NCBI GenBank assembly: GCA_903832735.1
Contig: CAILCO010000044.1
Location: forward strand, 1-42,072
Length of the DNA stretch: 42,072 bases
From: an uncultured Sterolibacterium sp.
GTDB taxonomy: Bacteria; Pseudomonadota; Gammaproteobacteria; Burkholderiales; Rhodocyclaceae
Direction of reading: 5' to 3'
Shown: positions 8,544 to 18,715 of the stretch, in pieces
Position numbering within the stretch: the first letter of the stretch is position 1
How the letters are laid out: the number at the start of each line of letters is the position of its first letter
Translations under genes and position numbers: made by a program
Notes under the pieces: model-generated
What the model was told of the DNA's origin: nothing
Databases searched by the model: none
Seen by the model: only the letters and a program-made list of their open reading frames with translations

Positions 8544-9746
8544 ATGTACGCGGAAAAAGTCCTCTCTGGCATGCGCCCCACGGGCCGGCTGCACCTCGGC
8601 CATTACCACGGGGTGCTGAAGAACTGGGTCGAGTTGCAGCAGGAATACCCCTGCCTGTTCTTCGTCGCCGACTGGCATGCGCTGACCACGCATTACGACG
8701 AATCGGGCAGCATCGTGGACAACGGCTGGGAGATGATCATCGACTGGCTCGCCGCCGGCGTCGATCCTGCGCAAGCGACGCTGTTCATCCAGTCGCGCGT
8801 GCCCGAGCATGCCGAACTGCACCTGCTGCTCTCGATGATGACGCCCCTGGGCTGGCTGGAACGTGTGCCGACCTACAAGGATCAGCAGGAGAAGATCGCG
8901 CACAAGGATCTGACCACCTACGGTTTTCTCGGCTATCCGCTGCTGCAGGCCGCCGACATCCTGATCTACCGCGCCGACAAGGTGCCGGTGGGCGAGGATC
9001 AGGTGCCACACGTCGAATTCACACGCGAGATCGCGCGCCGCTTCAATCACCTATATGGCCGCGAAGTGGGCTTCGAGGACAAGGCCCGGGAGGCGGTCAA
9101 GCAGCTTGGCAAGAAGCGCGCAAAACTCTATGAGGATCTGCGCACCCGCTACCAGGAACGCGGCGAGGCGGAGGCGCTGGAGCAGGCCCATGCGCTGCTC
9201 GACGAAGCGCAGAGCCTGTCCCACGGCGATCGCGAGCGACTGTTCGGCTATCTCGAAGGCAGCGGCAAGATGATCCTGGTCGAGCCCGACGCCTTGCTCA
9301 CCTCGGCCTCGCGCATGCCCGGTCTGGATGGCCAGAAGATGTCCAAGTCCTACGGCAATACCATTTTTCTGCGCGAGGATCCGGCCACGGTCACCCGGAA
9401 GATCCGGACCATGCAGACCGATCCCGCGCGCATCCGGCGTAATGATCCGGGCACTCCGGAGAAGTGCCCGGTATGGCAATTCCACGTCATCTATTCTTCG
9501 GAGCAGACCCGGCAGTGGGTGCGGACGGGCTGCACCAGCGCCGGCATCGGCTGCATCGAATGCAAGCAGCCGGTGATCGAGGCGGTGCTGAAGGAGCAGG
9601 AGCCGATGCACGAGCGGGCGCAGCTTTATCTCGACGATCCGCAACTGGTCAAGAGCATCATCGCCGACGGCTGCGAGAAGGCGAGGAAGCTCGCTCAGGA
9701 GACGATGCGCGACGTCCGCGAGGCGATGGGCCTGGATTACAGCTGA
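8544..9746 (+). CDS. trpS: Tryptophanyl-tRNA synthetase
   Basis: Class I aminoacyl-tRNA synthetase charging tRNA-Trp. The HIGH-like motif is H17-L-G-H20 and the KMSKS loop is K265-M-S-K-S269. The 400 residues exceed the about 330 of E. coli TrpS because of an insert before the KMSKS loop and a longer C-terminal part; this longer form is common in betaproteobacteria. The start ATG at 8544 (MYAEKVLSGMRPTG) lacks a clear ribosome-binding site, so coupling to the protease gene five bases upstream is likely. The scpA ATG follows after two bases. Confidence 0.97.
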   Translation: MYAEKVLSGMRPTGRLHLGHYHGVLKNWVELQQEYPCLFFVADWHALTTHYDESGSIVDNGWEMIIDWLAAGVDPAQATLFIQSRVPEHAELHLLLSMMTPLGWLERVPTYKDQQEKIAHKDLTTYGFLGYPLLQAADILIYRADKVPVGEDQVPHVEFTREIARRFNHLYGREVGFEDKAREAVKQLGKKRAKLYEDLRTRYQERGEAEALEQAHALLDEAQSLSHGDRERLFGYLEGSGKMILVEPDALLTSASRMPGLDGQKMSKSYGNTIFLREDPATVTRKIRTMQTDPARIRRNDPGTPEKCPVWQFHVIYSSEQTRQWVRTGCTSAGIGCIECKQPVIEAVLKEQEPMHERAQLYLDDPQLVKSIIADGCEKARKLAQETMRDVREAMGLDYS

Positions 9747-9748
9747 AG

Positions 9749-10573
9749 ATGGAATCCGCCCTCCCAGTCGAGATGGCCGAGCAGGACGACCATAGACCCA
9801 GGATCTATGGCGAGCGGCTGGCGGTCATGCCCAAGGATCTCTATATCCCGCCGGATGCGCTGGAGATCATCCTCGAATCCTTCGAGGGCCCTTTGGACCT
9901 GTTGCTCTACCTGATTCGCAAAGCCAATATCGACGTCCTGGACATTCCCATGGCGGCCCTGACACGGCAATACCTGAGCTACGTCGAAGCGATGCGCCAG
10001 GGCAATCTGGAACTGGCTGCGGAGTACCTGCTGATGGCGGCGATGCTGATCGAGATCAAGTCGCGCATGCTCCTGCCGCGGCCGCCTAGGGTGCACGAGG
10101 GCGAGGCGGAGGATCCGCGCGCCGAACTGGTCAGGCGCCTGCTCGAATACGAGCAGATGAAGGCGGCCGCGGCCAAACTCGATGCTCAGCCGCAGGCCCT
10201 GCGCGACTACGAGTGGGTAACGGTGTGGATAGCCGACGAACTGGCCCAGCGTCAGCCCGAGGTCGGCCTCGAGGATCTGCGGCTGGCCTGGTCGCAACTG
10301 ATGAAGCAGGCGCGCATGACGCAGCATCACAAGATCACGCGCGAGGAATTGTCGGTGCGCGAGCACATGGCCCTGATCCTGCGCCGTTTGTCGGGCGGGG
10401 CTTTCGTCGCCTTCGACACCTTGTTCGACGTGGCTGCGGGCGTTCCCAGCCTGGTCGTGAGCTTTCTCGCCATGCTCGAACTGGCGCGCGAGCAGTTGGT
10501 CGACATTACCCAGAGCGCGGCGCTTGCGCCCATTTATGTAAAATTGGCCAATGCAAACGCTATACACCCCTGA
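9749..10573 (+). CDS. scpA: Segregation and condensation protein A
   Basis: Kleisin subunit of the bacterial SMC condensin, bridging SMC heads with ScpB. 274 residues. [14 protein letters not shown] near residue 50 is the hallmark N-terminal segment, followed by [20 protein letters not shown] and a C-terminal winged-helix region. The start is ATG at 9749, two bases after the trpS stop. An upstream extension of the frame lies inside trpS and is not used. The 3' end overlaps scpB by 23 bases. The trpS-scpA-scpB-rluB order is conserved in betaproteobacteria. Confidence 0.96.
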   Translation: MESALPVEMAEQDDHRPRIYGERLAVMPKDLYIPPDALEIILESFEGPLDLLLYLIRKANIDVLDIPMAALTRQYLSYVEAMRQGNLELAAEYLLMAAMLIEIKSRMLLPRPPRVHEGEAEDPRAELVRRLLEYEQMKAAAAKLDAQPQALRDYEWVTVWIADELAQRQPEVGLEDLRLAWSQLMKQARMTQHHKITREELSVREHMALILRRLSGGAFVAFDTLFDVAAGVPSLVVSFLAMLELAREQLVDITQSAALAPIYVKLANANAIHP

Positions 10574-11141
10574 AGATTACAAGCGCGTGCTTGAAACGGC
10601 GCTGCTCACGGCAACCGAGCCGCTTCCCCTGGCCGAACTGAAACGCCTTTTCGACGAGGGCTTCGACGACGATACGCTGCGCACGCTGCTCGCCGACCTG
10701 CGCGCCGACTGGAACGGCCGCGGCGTCGAACTGGCGCAGTTGGCCAGCGGTTGGCGTTTTCAGACCCGCCCCGAATTCCAGCCTTACCTCGACCGCCTGA
10801 AGAACGAGCGGCCGCCCAAGTATTCGCGCGCGGTGATGGAGACCCTCGCCATCATCGCTTACCGCCAGCCGGTGACGCGCGGCGACATCGAGGATATCCG
10901 CGGCGTGGCGGTCTCGGCGAACATCCTGAAGACGCTGGAATCGCGCGGCTGGATCGATGCCGTCGGCCATCGCGATGTCCCTGGACGCCCCGCGCTGTAT
11001 GCCACTACCAAGGCCTTTCTCGACGACCTTGGCCTACGCAGTCTTGCCGAGTTACCTCCGCTGGCCGAAGTCGAGCGGATCATGGAGACTGTCGATGAAC
11101 CCCAAGTCCAAGTCCAAAGCGAAACCCAAGCCCAGAACTAG
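10551..11141 (+). CDS. scpB: Segregation and condensation protein B
   Basis: Winged-helix dimer partner of ScpA in the SMC complex. 196 residues. The segment [20 protein letters not shown] followed by DIRGVAV and a GRP motif is characteristic of ScpB. The start ATG at 10551 lies 23 bases inside scpA, and the 3' end overlaps rluB by 47 bases, so all three genes are translationally linked. The C-terminal tail is rich in Gln, Val and Glu. Confidence 0.96.
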   Translation: MQTLYTPEDYKRVLETALLTATEPLPLAELKRLFDEGFDDDTLRTLLADLRADWNGRGVELAQLASGWRFQTRPEFQPYLDRLKNERPPKYSRAVMETLAIIAYRQPVTRGDIEDIRGVAVSANILKTLESRGWIDAVGHRDVPGRPALYATTKAFLDDLGLRSLAELPPLAEVERIMETVDEPQVQVQSETQAQN

Positions 11142-12084
11142 CCGCGCGGCAACCAGGACGCCGTTTCGTCCGCCTGCGCAGCGGCCCGTTGCCCAGCCGC
11201 CCGAAGCTGGCGGAAGAGCCGACGACGAACGCGCTGCCGTGCCGGCTGCTGCTGCCCGGCGCGGCCGGCCGCGTCCCGCGCCGGTCCCCGCTGCCACCAC
11301 CAAACTGCACAAGGCGCTGGCCGATTCGGGCCTGGGCTCGCGGCGCGAACTGGAGGAGTGGATCCTCGCCGGCCGGGTAATCGTCAATGGCGAGCCGGCC
11401 CACGTCGGACAGCGTATCGGCGCGGAGGACAAGGTGCGCGTCAATGGCAAGCTGGTGCGTCTGCGTTTTGCCGACCGTCGGCCGCGCGTCCTGCTCTATC
11501 ACAAGCCCGAAGGCGAAATCGTCTCGCGCGACGACCCGCAGGGCCGGCCCAGTGTCTTTGCCAAGTTGCCGAGGATAGGCGGCGGGCGCTGGATCGCCAT
11601 CGGGCGGCTCGACTTCAACTCCTGCGGCCTGCTGATGTTCACCAGCGACGGCGCCCTGGCCGACAGGCTGATGCATCCGCGCAGCGAGATCGAGCGCGAA
11701 TACGCGGTGCGCGTCGTCGGCGAATTGTCCCTGGAGGCGAAGGAAAAGCTGGTTCATGGCATCGAGTTGGAAGATGGCGTGGCGCACTTCGGACGGCTGG
11801 TCGATGGCGGCGGCGAAGGTACCAATCGCTGGTACCGCGTCACCCTCACCGAGGGGCGCAACCGGGAGGTGAGGCGGATGTTCGAGGCCGTTGGCGTCAC
11901 CGTCAGCCGGCTGATGCGGGTGCGTTACGGCCCGGTGGAATTGCCGCCGCGGCTGAAGCGCGGCATGGTGGTGGAGTTGTCGCCGGAGGATGTCGCGGTG
12001 CTGTTGAAGCGCTTGCCGGCAGTGCCGAAGAGGGAGGCAACAGCGCTCGACGGCGAGGAAATGCCTGAAGAAACCGAAGCTTGA
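11095..12084 (+). CDS. rluB: 23S rRNA pseudouridine synthase, RluB type
   Basis: Converts a uridine to pseudouridine in the peptidyl-transferase region of 23S rRNA (U2605 in E. coli RluB). 329 residues. The N-terminal about 65 residues are a Lys/Pro/Ala/Arg-rich, probably disordered tail. An S4 RNA-binding domain follows at about 67-115, then the RsuA-type catalytic domain with D173 in GRLDFNS. The [12 protein letters not shown] motif is also present. The ATG at 11095 was chosen because the basic tail begins there. It lies within scpB, giving a 47-base overlap. It is the last gene of the trpS unit; a strong new promoter starts immediately downstream. Confidence 0.93.
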   Translation: MNPKSKSKAKPKPRTSRAATRTPFRPPAQRPVAQPPEAGGRADDERAAVPAAAARRGRPRPAPVPAATTKLHKALADSGLGSRRELEEWILAGRVIVNGEPAHVGQRIGAEDKVRVNGKLVRLRFADRRPRVLLYHKPEGEIVSRDDPQGRPSVFAKLPRIGGGRWIAIGRLDFNSCGLLMFTSDGALADRLMHPRSEIEREYAVRVVGELSLEAKEKLVHGIELEDGVAHFGRLVDGGGEGTNRWYRVTLTEGRNREVRRMFEAVGVTVSRLMRVRYGPVELPPRLKRGMVVELSPEDVAVLLKRLPAVPKREATALDGEEMPEETEA

Positions 12085-12085
12085 T

Positions 12086-12114
12086 TTGCTCGGTGATAGT
12101 CGTTCTGTTATAAT
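12086..12114 (+). promoter_or_regulatory. Sigma-70 promoter of the rimP-nusA-infB operon
   Basis: TTGCTC (12086-12091) and a perfect TATAAT (12109-12114) are 17 bases apart, directly after the rluB stop. Transcription would begin near 12121, giving a leader of about 165 bases before rimP. Confidence 0.8.
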
Positions 12115-12168
12115 TTTCGGATTGGTAAGGGATCGACTTTGGCGCTGAGTTGGAACTAGGTGCGGCAT

Positions 12169-12267
12169 GCCAGCTAAGTCGGTCCGGGTACCGAGCATTC
12201 TCCGGTTTCCCGCCGCAACGACAGCTGGCGGGATGATAAGACAGAGATGGGCGTTTCGCCCATTTTT
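12169..12267 (+). terminator. Leader attenuator-like structure ahead of rimP
   Basis: Within the rimP leader, ATGGGCG (12247-12253) and CGCCCAT (12257-12263) form a perfect seven-pair stem with a TTT loop, and the T run at 12263-12267 makes a textbook intrinsic terminator only 20 bases before the rimP GTG. Upstream, GCCAGCT (12169-12175) pairs with AGCTGGC (12223-12229). Because it precedes a multi-gene essential operon encoding NusA, partial termination (attenuation) is more likely than a full stop. No tRNA gene is present here, unlike metY in E. coli. Confidence 0.6.
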
Positions 12268-12286
12268 CATTTGTGGCGTGGGTAGC

Positions 12287-12721
12287 GTGAATATAGGGCA
12301 GGCTGAATTAATCGAGCAGACGGTAACGGGACTGGGCTACGAACTTGTGGATGTCGAGACCAGTCCGCGCGCACGCCTGCTGCGAATTTTCATTGACAGC
12401 CCCAATGGCATCACGATAGAGGATTGCGCTGCGGTCAGCAACCAATTGACGCGGCTGTTCGCGGTCGAGAACATCGACTACGACCGGCTGGAAGTTTCCT
12501 CGCCGGGGCTTGATCGGCCGCTCAAGAAGCAAGCCGATTTCGAACGCTTTGCCGGGCAGGAAGCGCAGTTGCGTACGCGCTTGCCGGTCAATGGCCAGCG
12601 AAATTTTACCGGGATCCTGGCCGGTGTGAAGGATGGCGTGTTGCATTTGCAAGGTGCGGATGCGGCCTATGAACTGCCGTTGGAACAGATCGACAAGGCC
12701 CGCCTTGTCGCGAAGTTCTGA
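12287..12721 (+). CDS. rimP: Ribosome maturation factor RimP
   Basis: Needed for 30S subunit maturation. 144 residues, normal for the family. [16 protein letters not shown] at the N terminus and [10 protein letters not shown] in the middle are diagnostic. The start is taken as GTG at 12287; the frame stays open upstream, but that region holds the leader terminator and does not resemble RimP. First gene of rimP-nusA-infB-rbfA-truB, with a 34-base gap to nusA. Confidence 0.95.
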   Translation: MNIGQAELIEQTVTGLGYELVDVETSPRARLLRIFIDSPNGITIEDCAAVSNQLTRLFAVENIDYDRLEVSSPGLDRPLKKQADFERFAGQEAQLRTRLPVNGQRNFTGILAGVKDGVLHLQGADAAYELPLEQIDKARLVAKF

Positions 12722-12755
12722 CGGAATTTTCGAGAGAATCGCAGGAGATGGAACG

Positions 12756-14231
12756 ATGAGCCGCGAACTGTTGCTGCTGGTGGATGCCCTGTCGCGCGAG
12801 AAGAACGTGCAGAAAGACATCGTCTTCACCGCCCTCGAGCTTGCGCTCGCTTCCGCCACCAAGAAAAAGGTCCATGACGATGCCGATGTGCGCGTCGAGG
12901 TCGATCGCGAAACCGGCGAGTTCGAAGCCTTTCGTCGCTGGCTGGTGGTCGCCGATGAAGCCGTGGAGAACCCCGAGCAGCAGATCGGCTTGAACGACGC
13001 GATCAAGGATGTGCCCGACATCGTGCTTGAGGACTACATCGAAGTGGCGCTGGAACCGGTCGATTTCGGCCGCATCGGCGCGCAGGCGGCGAAGCAGGTC
13101 ATCTTGCAGAAAATCCGCGACGCCGAACGCGAGCAGGTGCTCAACGACTTCCTCGAGCGCAAGGAACATCTGGTCACCGGCACCGTCAAGCGCATGGAGC
13201 GCGGCAGTGCCATCATCGAGGCCGGCCGCATCGAGGCGGTCTTGCCGCGCGACCAGATGATCCCCAAGGAAAACCTCCGCCCGGGCGACCGCGTCCGCGC
13301 CTGGCTGATGAAGATCGACCGGGCCGCCCGCGGTCCGCAACTGATCCTCTCGCGCACCGCGCCGGAGTTCATCATGAAGCTGTTCGAACTGGAGGTCCCG
13401 GAGATCGAGGACGGACTGATCGAAATCAAGTCGGCGGCGCGCGACCCCGGCGTGCGCGCCAAGATCGCAGTCAAGTCCAACGATCCGCGCGTCGATCCCA
13501 AGGGTACCTGCATCGGCATGCGCGGCTCGCGCGTCACCGCGGTGACCAACGAACTGGCCGGCGAGCGCGTCGATATCGTGCTCTGGTCGGCGGATCCGGC
13601 GCAGTTCGTGATCGGCGCACTGGAGCCGGCCGAGGTCTCCTCGATCATGGTCGATGAGGAAAAACATGCGATGGACGTGGTCGTCGACGAGGACAATCTC
13701 GCCATCGCCATCGGCCGCAGCGGCCAGAATGTCCGCCTGGCTTCGGAACTGACCGGCTGGACCATCAATCTGATGACCGTGGAAGAGTCGCAGGAGAAGT
13801 CCCAGACCGAACATTCCAAGATCCGCGAGTTGTTCGTCGCGAGGCTGGATGTCGATGAGGAAGTCGCCAATATCCTGATCGAGGAGGGCTTCTCCACGCT
13901 GGAGGAGATCGCTTACGTGCCGCTGGCCGAGATGCTGGAAATCAATGCCTTCGACGAGGCCACGGTCACCGAGTTGCGCGAGCGGGCCCGGAATGTGTTG
14001 TTGACCGAGGCGATCGTGGATGAGGAACAGCTTGAGAACGTTGCCGACGATCTGATCGAACTCGAGGGCATGGACAAATCGCTCGCCGCCAAGCTGGCGC
14101 GCGGCGGCGTGAAGAACCGCGAAGATCTGGCCGATCTCGCGGTCGACGAACTGGTCGAATTGACCGGTATCGATGACGAACGGGCCACCAGCCTGATCAC
14201 CACTGCGCGTGCGCACTGGTTCGAAGCATAA
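12756..14231 (+). CDS. nusA: Transcription termination/antitermination protein NusA
   Basis: RNA polymerase elongation factor controlling pausing, termination and antitermination. 491 residues with the standard order: N-terminal polymerase-binding domain (about 1-130), S1 (about 137-200), two KH domains (about 205-345, including GMRGSRV and AIGRSGQNV) and two acidic C-terminal AR repeats (about 360-491). ATG at 12756 follows AGGAG at a good distance. NusA commonly feeds back on its own operon, and the terminator in the rimP leader is a plausible target. Downstream infB begins 15 bases later. Confidence 0.98.
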   Translation: MSRELLLLVDALSREKNVQKDIVFTALELALASATKKKVHDDADVRVEVDRETGEFEAFRRWLVVADEAVENPEQQIGLNDAIKDVPDIVLEDYIEVALEPVDFGRIGAQAAKQVILQKIRDAEREQVLNDFLERKEHLVTGTVKRMERGSAIIEAGRIEAVLPRDQMIPKENLRPGDRVRAWLMKIDRAARGPQLILSRTAPEFIMKLFELEVPEIEDGLIEIKSAARDPGVRAKIAVKSNDPRVDPKGTCIGMRGSRVTAVTNELAGERVDIVLWSADPAQFVIGALEPAEVSSIMVDEEKHAMDVVVDEDNLAIAIGRSGQNVRLASELTGWTINLMTVEESQEKSQTEHSKIRELFVARLDVDEEVANILIEEGFSTLEEIAYVPLAEMLEINAFDEATVTELRERARNVLLTEAIVDEEQLENVADDLIELEGMDKSLAAKLARGGVKNREDLADLAVDELVELTGIDDERATSLITTARAHWFEA

Positions 14232-14246
14232 TCGCAGGGGTTCCAG

Positions 14247-17165
14247 ATGGCACAGATGAGCGTTACACAATTTGCCAGCGAGCTTAAGATGCCCGCCACG
14301 GCTCTGCTCGAACAGTTGCAGAAGGCCGGCGTCGCCAAGGTGGCAGCCAACGACACTCTGACCGAGCAAGACAAGGCCAAGCTGCTTGAATACCTGCGCA
14401 AGTCTCATGGCGAGACCGGACCCAAGGGCAAGATCACCCTGACGCGGAAGCAGACCACGGAGATCAAGGCGGCTGATTCCAGCGGCAAGGCACGTACGAT
14501 CCAGGTTGAAGTCCGCAAGAAGCGCACCTTCGTCAAGCGTGACGAGGCGCTGGCCGAAGTCGAGAAACCCGCCGCCGGGAAACCCGCCGCGGAGAATCTG
14601 CCGCTTGCCGCGCAGATCGATGCGCCTGTTGAACAAGCAATTGAACTGGCTATCGAACAGCCGGCTGCCTTGCCGCCTGCGCTGGATGTCCCTCCAGTCG
14701 TCCTGCCGGAAGTAGTCGCGCAGCAGCCTGCCGAACCCGCCGCCGTTGCCGTCGTAGTGCCGCCGGTGGCGTCAGTGGCAGAGGAGCTTGTGCCTGCGCC
14801 GACGCCCGAACCTGTCCCTCCCGCAGTTGCCGACGCAGTTGCCGAAACGCCCGCAGTTGCCGCCGCAGACGTCCCTGCCGTCGCAGGAGCGACCCCGGCT
14901 GAGCAGAAGCCGGGCGTGAAGCCGGCCAAGGCGCGTGTTCCGACCCGCGTTCCGGCCCATGTGATCAGCGCTGAACAACTCGCCCTGCGCGAACGCGAAG
15001 CGCGGCGCCATTCGGAGTTGGCGGCGATTCAGGCTGCCGAATTGCAGAAAAAACAGGAGCGCGTTCTGCGCAACCGCGCCGAGGCCGATCAGCGTCAGGC
15101 GGCCGCCTTGAAGCCCGCGGAAGCCCCGAAAGCGCCGGTTGCGGCGCCGGCGCCGGCAACAACACCCGCTCCCGCGGCGGCAAAGGTCAGCGGCACCTTG
15201 CACAAGCCGGTGGGCAAGCCGGACGACAAGAAGGCTGTCAAGAAGCCGGTCGGCACCTGGAAGGACGATGCCGCCAAGAAGCGCGGCATCAAGACCCGCG
15301 GCGATACCGGCCCGAGCGGCTGGCGCGGCGGTCCGCGCGCCCGCAGCGGCGGTCGCGGCGGGCGTGAGGAGAACCATGCCGTCGCAGCGCCCGCCGAACA
15401 GGTGGTGCGCGAGGTTCATGTGCCGGAAACCATCTCCGTCTCGGATCTCGCCCACAAGATGTCGGTGAAGGCCACGGAAGTCATCAAGACGCTGATGAAA
15501 ATGGGTTCCATGGTCACCATCAACCAGATGCTCGACCAGGAGTCGGCGATGATTCTGGTCGAGGAAATGGGCCACAAGGCCTTCGCCGCAAAGCTCGACG
15601 AGCCCGATGCCTTCCTCGACGAAGTGGCCGTCGGCGGCGTCGCACCGGAACTGCTGCCGCGAGCACCGGTGGTCACCGTGATGGGCCACGTCGATCACGG
15701 CAAGACTTCCCTGCTCGACCATATCCGCAAGACCCGCGTCGCCCACGGCGAGGCCGGCGGCATTACCCAGCATATCGGCGCCTATCACGTCGAGACCGAG
15801 CGCGGCATGCTGACCTTCCTCGATACTCCGGGCCACGAGGCATTCACCGCGATGCGGGCGCGCGGCGCCAAGGCGACCGACATCGTCATCCTGGTGGTTG
15901 CCGCCGATGACGGCGTGATGCCGCAGACCAAGGAGGCGATTGCCCACGCCAAAGCCGCCGGCGTACCGCTGGTGGTGGCGGTGAACAAGATCGACAAACC
16001 CGATGCCAATCCCGAGCGCGTCAGGCAAGAGCTGGTCGCAGAAGGCGTGATCCCCGAGGAATACGGCGGCGATGTGCCCTTCGTGCAGGTATCCGCCAAG
16101 ACCGGCGCCGGCATCGACGAGTTGCTCGAGCGGGTGTTGCTGCAGGCCGAAGTGCTCGAATTGCAGGCGGCCAAGGACAGCCCGGCCAAGGGCCTGGTGA
16201 TCGAGGCGCGTCTCGACAAGGGCAAGGGCCCGGTGGCGACGATTCTGGTTCAGTCGGGTACGCTGCGCCGCGGCGATGCGCTGCTTTGCGGCGCGGTTTT
16301 CGGCAAGGTCAGGGCGATGCTCGACGAGAACGGCAAGTCGGTGGAAGAAGCCGGCCCTTCGATTCCCGTGGAAATCCAGGGTCTGGCCGATGTTCCGGCG
16401 GCCGGCGACGAGGCACTGGTGCTCGGCGACGAACGCAAGGCGCGCGAGATCGCGCTGTTCCGTCAAGGCAAGTTCCGCGACGTCAAGCTGGCCAAGCTGC
16501 AGGCCGCCAAGCTCGAGAATATGTTCGAGAATCTCGGCGAGAACGAGGCGAAGCAACTGCCGCTGATCGTCAAGGCCGACGTGCAGGGCTCGCAGGAAGC
16601 GCTGGTGCAATCTCTCAACAAGCTGTCGACCGATGAAGTCAAGGTCAATGTCATCCATTCCGCGGTCGGCGCCATCAGCGAATCCGACGTCAATCTGGCC
16701 TCGGCCTCGAAGGCGGTGATCATCGGCTTCAACATCCGGGCCGATGTCAGCGCGCGCCGTGCCGCCGAAAGCCTGGGCGTCGATATTCGCTACTACAACA
16801 TCATCTATGCCGCAGTCGATGAAATCAAGGCGGCGATGTCCGGCATGCTCTCGCCGGAGAAGCGCGAACAGGTGATCGGAATGGCCGAGGTACGTCAGGT
16901 CTTCCGCATCTCCAAGATCGGCACCGTGGTCGGCTGCATGGTGCAGGATGGCGTCGTCAAGCGCAATTCTCAGGTGCGCGTGCTGCGCAACAACGTGGTG
17001 ATCCACACCGGCTGGCTCGACTCCCTGAAACGCTTCAAGGACGACGTCAAGGAGGTCAGGAACGGCTTCGAGTGCGGTCTCTCGCTGAAGAACTTCAACG
17101 ATCTGAACGAGGGCGACCAGCTCGAGGTGTTTGAAATCCAGGAAGTCGCTCGAACTCTCTCATAA
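14247..17165 (+). CDS. infB: Translation initiation factor IF-2
   Basis: GTPase that places initiator tRNA on the 30S subunit. 972 residues. An IF2_N module (about 4-52) is followed by a long Ala/Pro/Val/Glu-rich linker, a second IF2_N-like segment (about 398-450) and the G domain with GHVDHGKT at 480-487, the DTPGHE switch and NKID. Domains II to IV complete the C terminus. Internal starts giving shorter IF-2 isoforms are known in E. coli, but none is evident here. Start ATG at 14247 after AGGGG. rbfA follows four bases after the stop. Confidence 0.98.
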   Translation: MAQMSVTQFASELKMPATALLEQLQKAGVAKVAANDTLTEQDKAKLLEYLRKSHGETGPKGKITLTRKQTTEIKAADSSGKARTIQVEVRKKRTFVKRDEALAEVEKPAAGKPAAENLPLAAQIDAPVEQAIELAIEQPAALPPALDVPPVVLPEVVAQQPAEPAAVAVVVPPVASVAEELVPAPTPEPVPPAVADAVAETPAVAAADVPAVAGATPAEQKPGVKPAKARVPTRVPAHVISAEQLALREREARRHSELAAIQAAELQKKQERVLRNRAEADQRQAAALKPAEAPKAPVAAPAPATTPAPAAAKVSGTLHKPVGKPDDKKAVKKPVGTWKDDAAKKRGIKTRGDTGPSGWRGGPRARSGGRGGREENHAVAAPAEQVVREVHVPETISVSDLAHKMSVKATEVIKTLMKMGSMVTINQMLDQESAMILVEEMGHKAFAAKLDEPDAFLDEVAVGGVAPELLPRAPVVTVMGHVDHGKTSLLDHIRKTRVAHGEAGGITQHIGAYHVETERGMLTFLDTPGHEAFTAMRARGAKATDIVILVVAADDGVMPQTKEAIAHAKAAGVPLVVAVNKIDKPDANPERVRQELVAEGVIPEEYGGDVPFVQVSAKTGAGIDELLERVLLQAEVLELQAAKDSPAKGLVIEARLDKGKGPVATILVQSGTLRRGDALLCGAVFGKVRAMLDENGKSVEEAGPSIPVEIQGLADVPAAGDEALVLGDERKAREIALFRQGKFRDVKLAKLQAAKLENMFENLGENEAKQLPLIVKADVQGSQEALVQSLNKLSTDEVKVNVIHSAVGAISESDVNLASASKAVIIGFNIRADVSARRAAESLGVDIRYYNIIYAAVDEIKAAMSGMLSPEKREQVIGMAEVRQVFRISKIGTVVGCMVQDGVVKRNSQVRVLRNNVVIHTGWLDSLKRFKDDVKEVRNGFECGLSLKNFNDLNEGDQLEVFEIQEVARTLS

Positions 17166-17169
17166 GACC

Positions 17170-17550
17170 ATGCCTAAGGACTACGCCCGAACCAGCCGCA
17201 TCGCGGAACAGATCCGGCGCGACCTGGCCGAACTGATCCGCACGGAACTGAAGGATCCCCGGGTCAGTTTGGTGACTTTGACCGATGTCGAGGTGACGGC
17301 GGATTACACCCATGCCAAGGTGTTCTTCACCAGCCTGGCGGGTGCTGAGCATCTGGAAGAAATTACCCTCGGCTTGAAGCACGCCAGCGGCTTCCTCAGG
17401 CGCGAACTCGGTAAGCGCATCAAGATCCACCATTTGCCCGAACTGCATTTCGTCTACGACCCGTCGGTCGAGAACGGTACGCGGCTTTCCCAGCTGATCG
17501 ACGAAGCCGTGCATTCCGCCAGGAATGATCCGGCGGATGACGCGACCTGA
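17170..17550 (+). CDS. rbfA: 30S ribosome-binding factor A
   Basis: Cold-adaptation and 30S maturation factor with a single KH-like domain. 126 residues. RIAEQIRRDLAELI, then LKDPR and VEVTADYTHAKVF, are typical. The start is ATG at 17170, four bases after the infB stop. Normally truB follows closely; here about 180 bases of a dispersed repeat begin two bases after the rbfA stop. Confidence 0.96.
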   Translation: MPKDYARTSRIAEQIRRDLAELIRTELKDPRVSLVTLTDVEVTADYTHAKVFFTSLAGAEHLEEITLGLKHASGFLRRELGKRIKIHHLPELHFVYDPSVENGTRLSQLIDEAVHSARNDPADDAT

Positions 17551-17552
17551 GA

Positions 17553-17734
17553 ACTAAGGACCATGGCTCCGATAAGCCACCCCGCATGATGAAATTGATG
17601 AGCTTCGTAAAGCCTCAGGTTGTGCAAGGCCCAATTCGGGCCCGCCCCTCCCGTCCCCTCGCGGGGAGGCTGCTGACCGGCTCGCTGCGCTCGGAAATGA
17701 CACAGCGCGTTTGGCAAAGTATTTCACGCTAGCG
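17553..17734. repeat. Dispersed ~180-bp intergenic repeat, copy A
   Basis: The stretch matches 25033-25217 along its whole length. The first 34 bases of the core (from 17562) agree at 32 positions, and a 39-base part around the hairpin CCCC-TCGC-GGGG agrees at 36. Similarity fades at the truB GTG. It starts two bases after the rbfA stop and fills the rbfA-truB gap. No transposase, clear terminal inverted repeat or target duplication is visible. Confidence 0.85.
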
Positions 17735-17738
17735 TGAA
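17723..17738. promoter_or_regulatory. Perfect 16-base palindrome over the truB start
   Basis: TTCACGCTAGCGTGAA is fully self-complementary and contains the GTG start at 17734-17736. In RNA it could hide the start codon; in DNA it could bind a dimeric protein. The second repeat copy (25206 onward) does not keep the palindrome. Confidence 0.45.
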
Positions 17739-18654
17739 TGCACCGCGTAGGCCGCCCGGTCGGGCCGTCGATGGCGTGCTGCTGCTCGACAAACCCCTGG
17801 GGATTACTTCCAATGCGGCGCTGCAAGGCGCACGGCGCGCCTACAATGCGAAGAAGGCCGGCCATACCGGTACCCTCGATCCGCTGGCCACTGGCCTGCT
17901 GCCCTTGTGCTTCGGCGAGGCGACCAAGTTTGCCGGTGAACTGCTGGAAGCCGACAAGTCCTACGATGCCATCATCCGCCTGGGGGTGACCACCGATACC
18001 GCCGACGCCGAGGGCCGGGTGCTGGAAACCCGGGCCGTGGCGGTGGATCTGGCGCAGGTCGAGGCGGCCTTGCGGCAGTTCACCGGCGAGATCCTCCAGG
18101 TCCCACCGATGCATTCCGCGCTGAAGAAGGACGGCAAGCCGCTCTACGAGTATGCCCGGGCCGGCATCGAAATCGAAAGGGCTGCTCGCCGCGTCAACAT
18201 CTATGCGATCCGGCTCCTGGCCTTCGCCGCCGACACGATCAGCATTTCCGTCGACTGCAGCAAGGGCACCTATATCCGCACCCTGGCCCAGGACATAGGC
18301 GGCGCGCTCGGCTGCGGCGCGCATCTGGCCGGACTGCGGCGCACCCGCATCGGCAAACTGGATTTGGCCGGCGCCATCACAATGGCGGAACTCGCTTCCT
18401 TGGACATGGCGGAGCGTGATGCCCGCTTGGCACCTGTCGATTCCCTGCTCATGGATCTTCCCGCCGCGCTCCTGGGCGAGGCCGATACTGCGCGTCTGGC
18501 CCATGGCCAGCCGGTGCGCTGGAGCGGCGAGGCCGGTGCCCGACTGCGCGCCTACGGCGCTGAGCGCTTCCTCGGCCTTTGCGTGATCACGCCGGAAGGC
18601 TTCTTGACCCCGCGCCGCCTGGTGGCCGAACTGACCGATGCCGGAAGTGCTTGA
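17734..18654 (+). CDS. truB: tRNA pseudouridine-55 synthase TruB
   Basis: Makes pseudouridine 55 in the T-arm of tRNAs. 306 residues. The catalytic aspartate is D49 in GHTGTLDPLATG, and VDGVLLLDKP starts the catalytic domain; a PUA-like C-terminal region is present. GTG at 17734 is the only start that fits the family N terminus. It has no Shine-Dalgarno sequence, because the dispersed repeat and a 16-base palindrome lie immediately upstream, so translation may be weak or controlled. The stop overlaps the -35 box of the rpsO promoter. Confidence 0.95.
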   Translation: MNAPRRPPGRAVDGVLLLDKPLGITSNAALQGARRAYNAKKAGHTGTLDPLATGLLPLCFGEATKFAGELLEADKSYDAIIRLGVTTDTADAEGRVLETRAVAVDLAQVEAALRQFTGEILQVPPMHSALKKDGKPLYEYARAGIEIERAARRVNIYAIRLLAFAADTISISVDCSKGTYIRTLAQDIGGALGCGAHLAGLRRTRIGKLDLAGAITMAELASLDMAERDARLAPVDSLLMDLPAALLGEADTARLAHGQPVRWSGEAGARLRAYGAERFLGLCVITPEGFLTPRRLVAELTDAGSA

Positions 18655-18680
18655 GTAGATTGCGGAACTCGGAGTATAAT
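18651..18680 (+). promoter_or_regulatory. Sigma-70 promoter of rpsO
   Basis: TTGAGT (18651-18656) overlaps the truB stop codon, and a perfect TATAAT lies at 18675-18680, with an 18-base spacer. It gives a leader of about 30 bases before rpsO. Confidence 0.75.
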
Positions 18681-18715
18681 CTTGGTCTTTGTTAAGAAAC
18701 CCCTAGAGAGAGAAG

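Noticed and set aside
12120-12286. A tRNA gene (as metY in E. coli) ahead of rimP
   Set aside because: No cloverleaf or T-arm consensus is visible; the leader holds only the stem-loops described. No tRNA gene was recognised anywhere in the window.
12606-14636. Very long open frame on the minus strand opposite nusA and the start of infB
   Set aside because: It mirrors the codon pattern of the essential genes on the plus strand, has no recognisable domain and no ribosome-binding site; it is a GC-rich shadow. The same holds opposite infB (14772-17006) and pnp (19147-21093).
17553-17734. Insertion sequence or attachment site for the dispersed repeat
   Set aside because: No transposase or integrase, no clear terminal inverted repeats and no target duplication can be seen at either copy.
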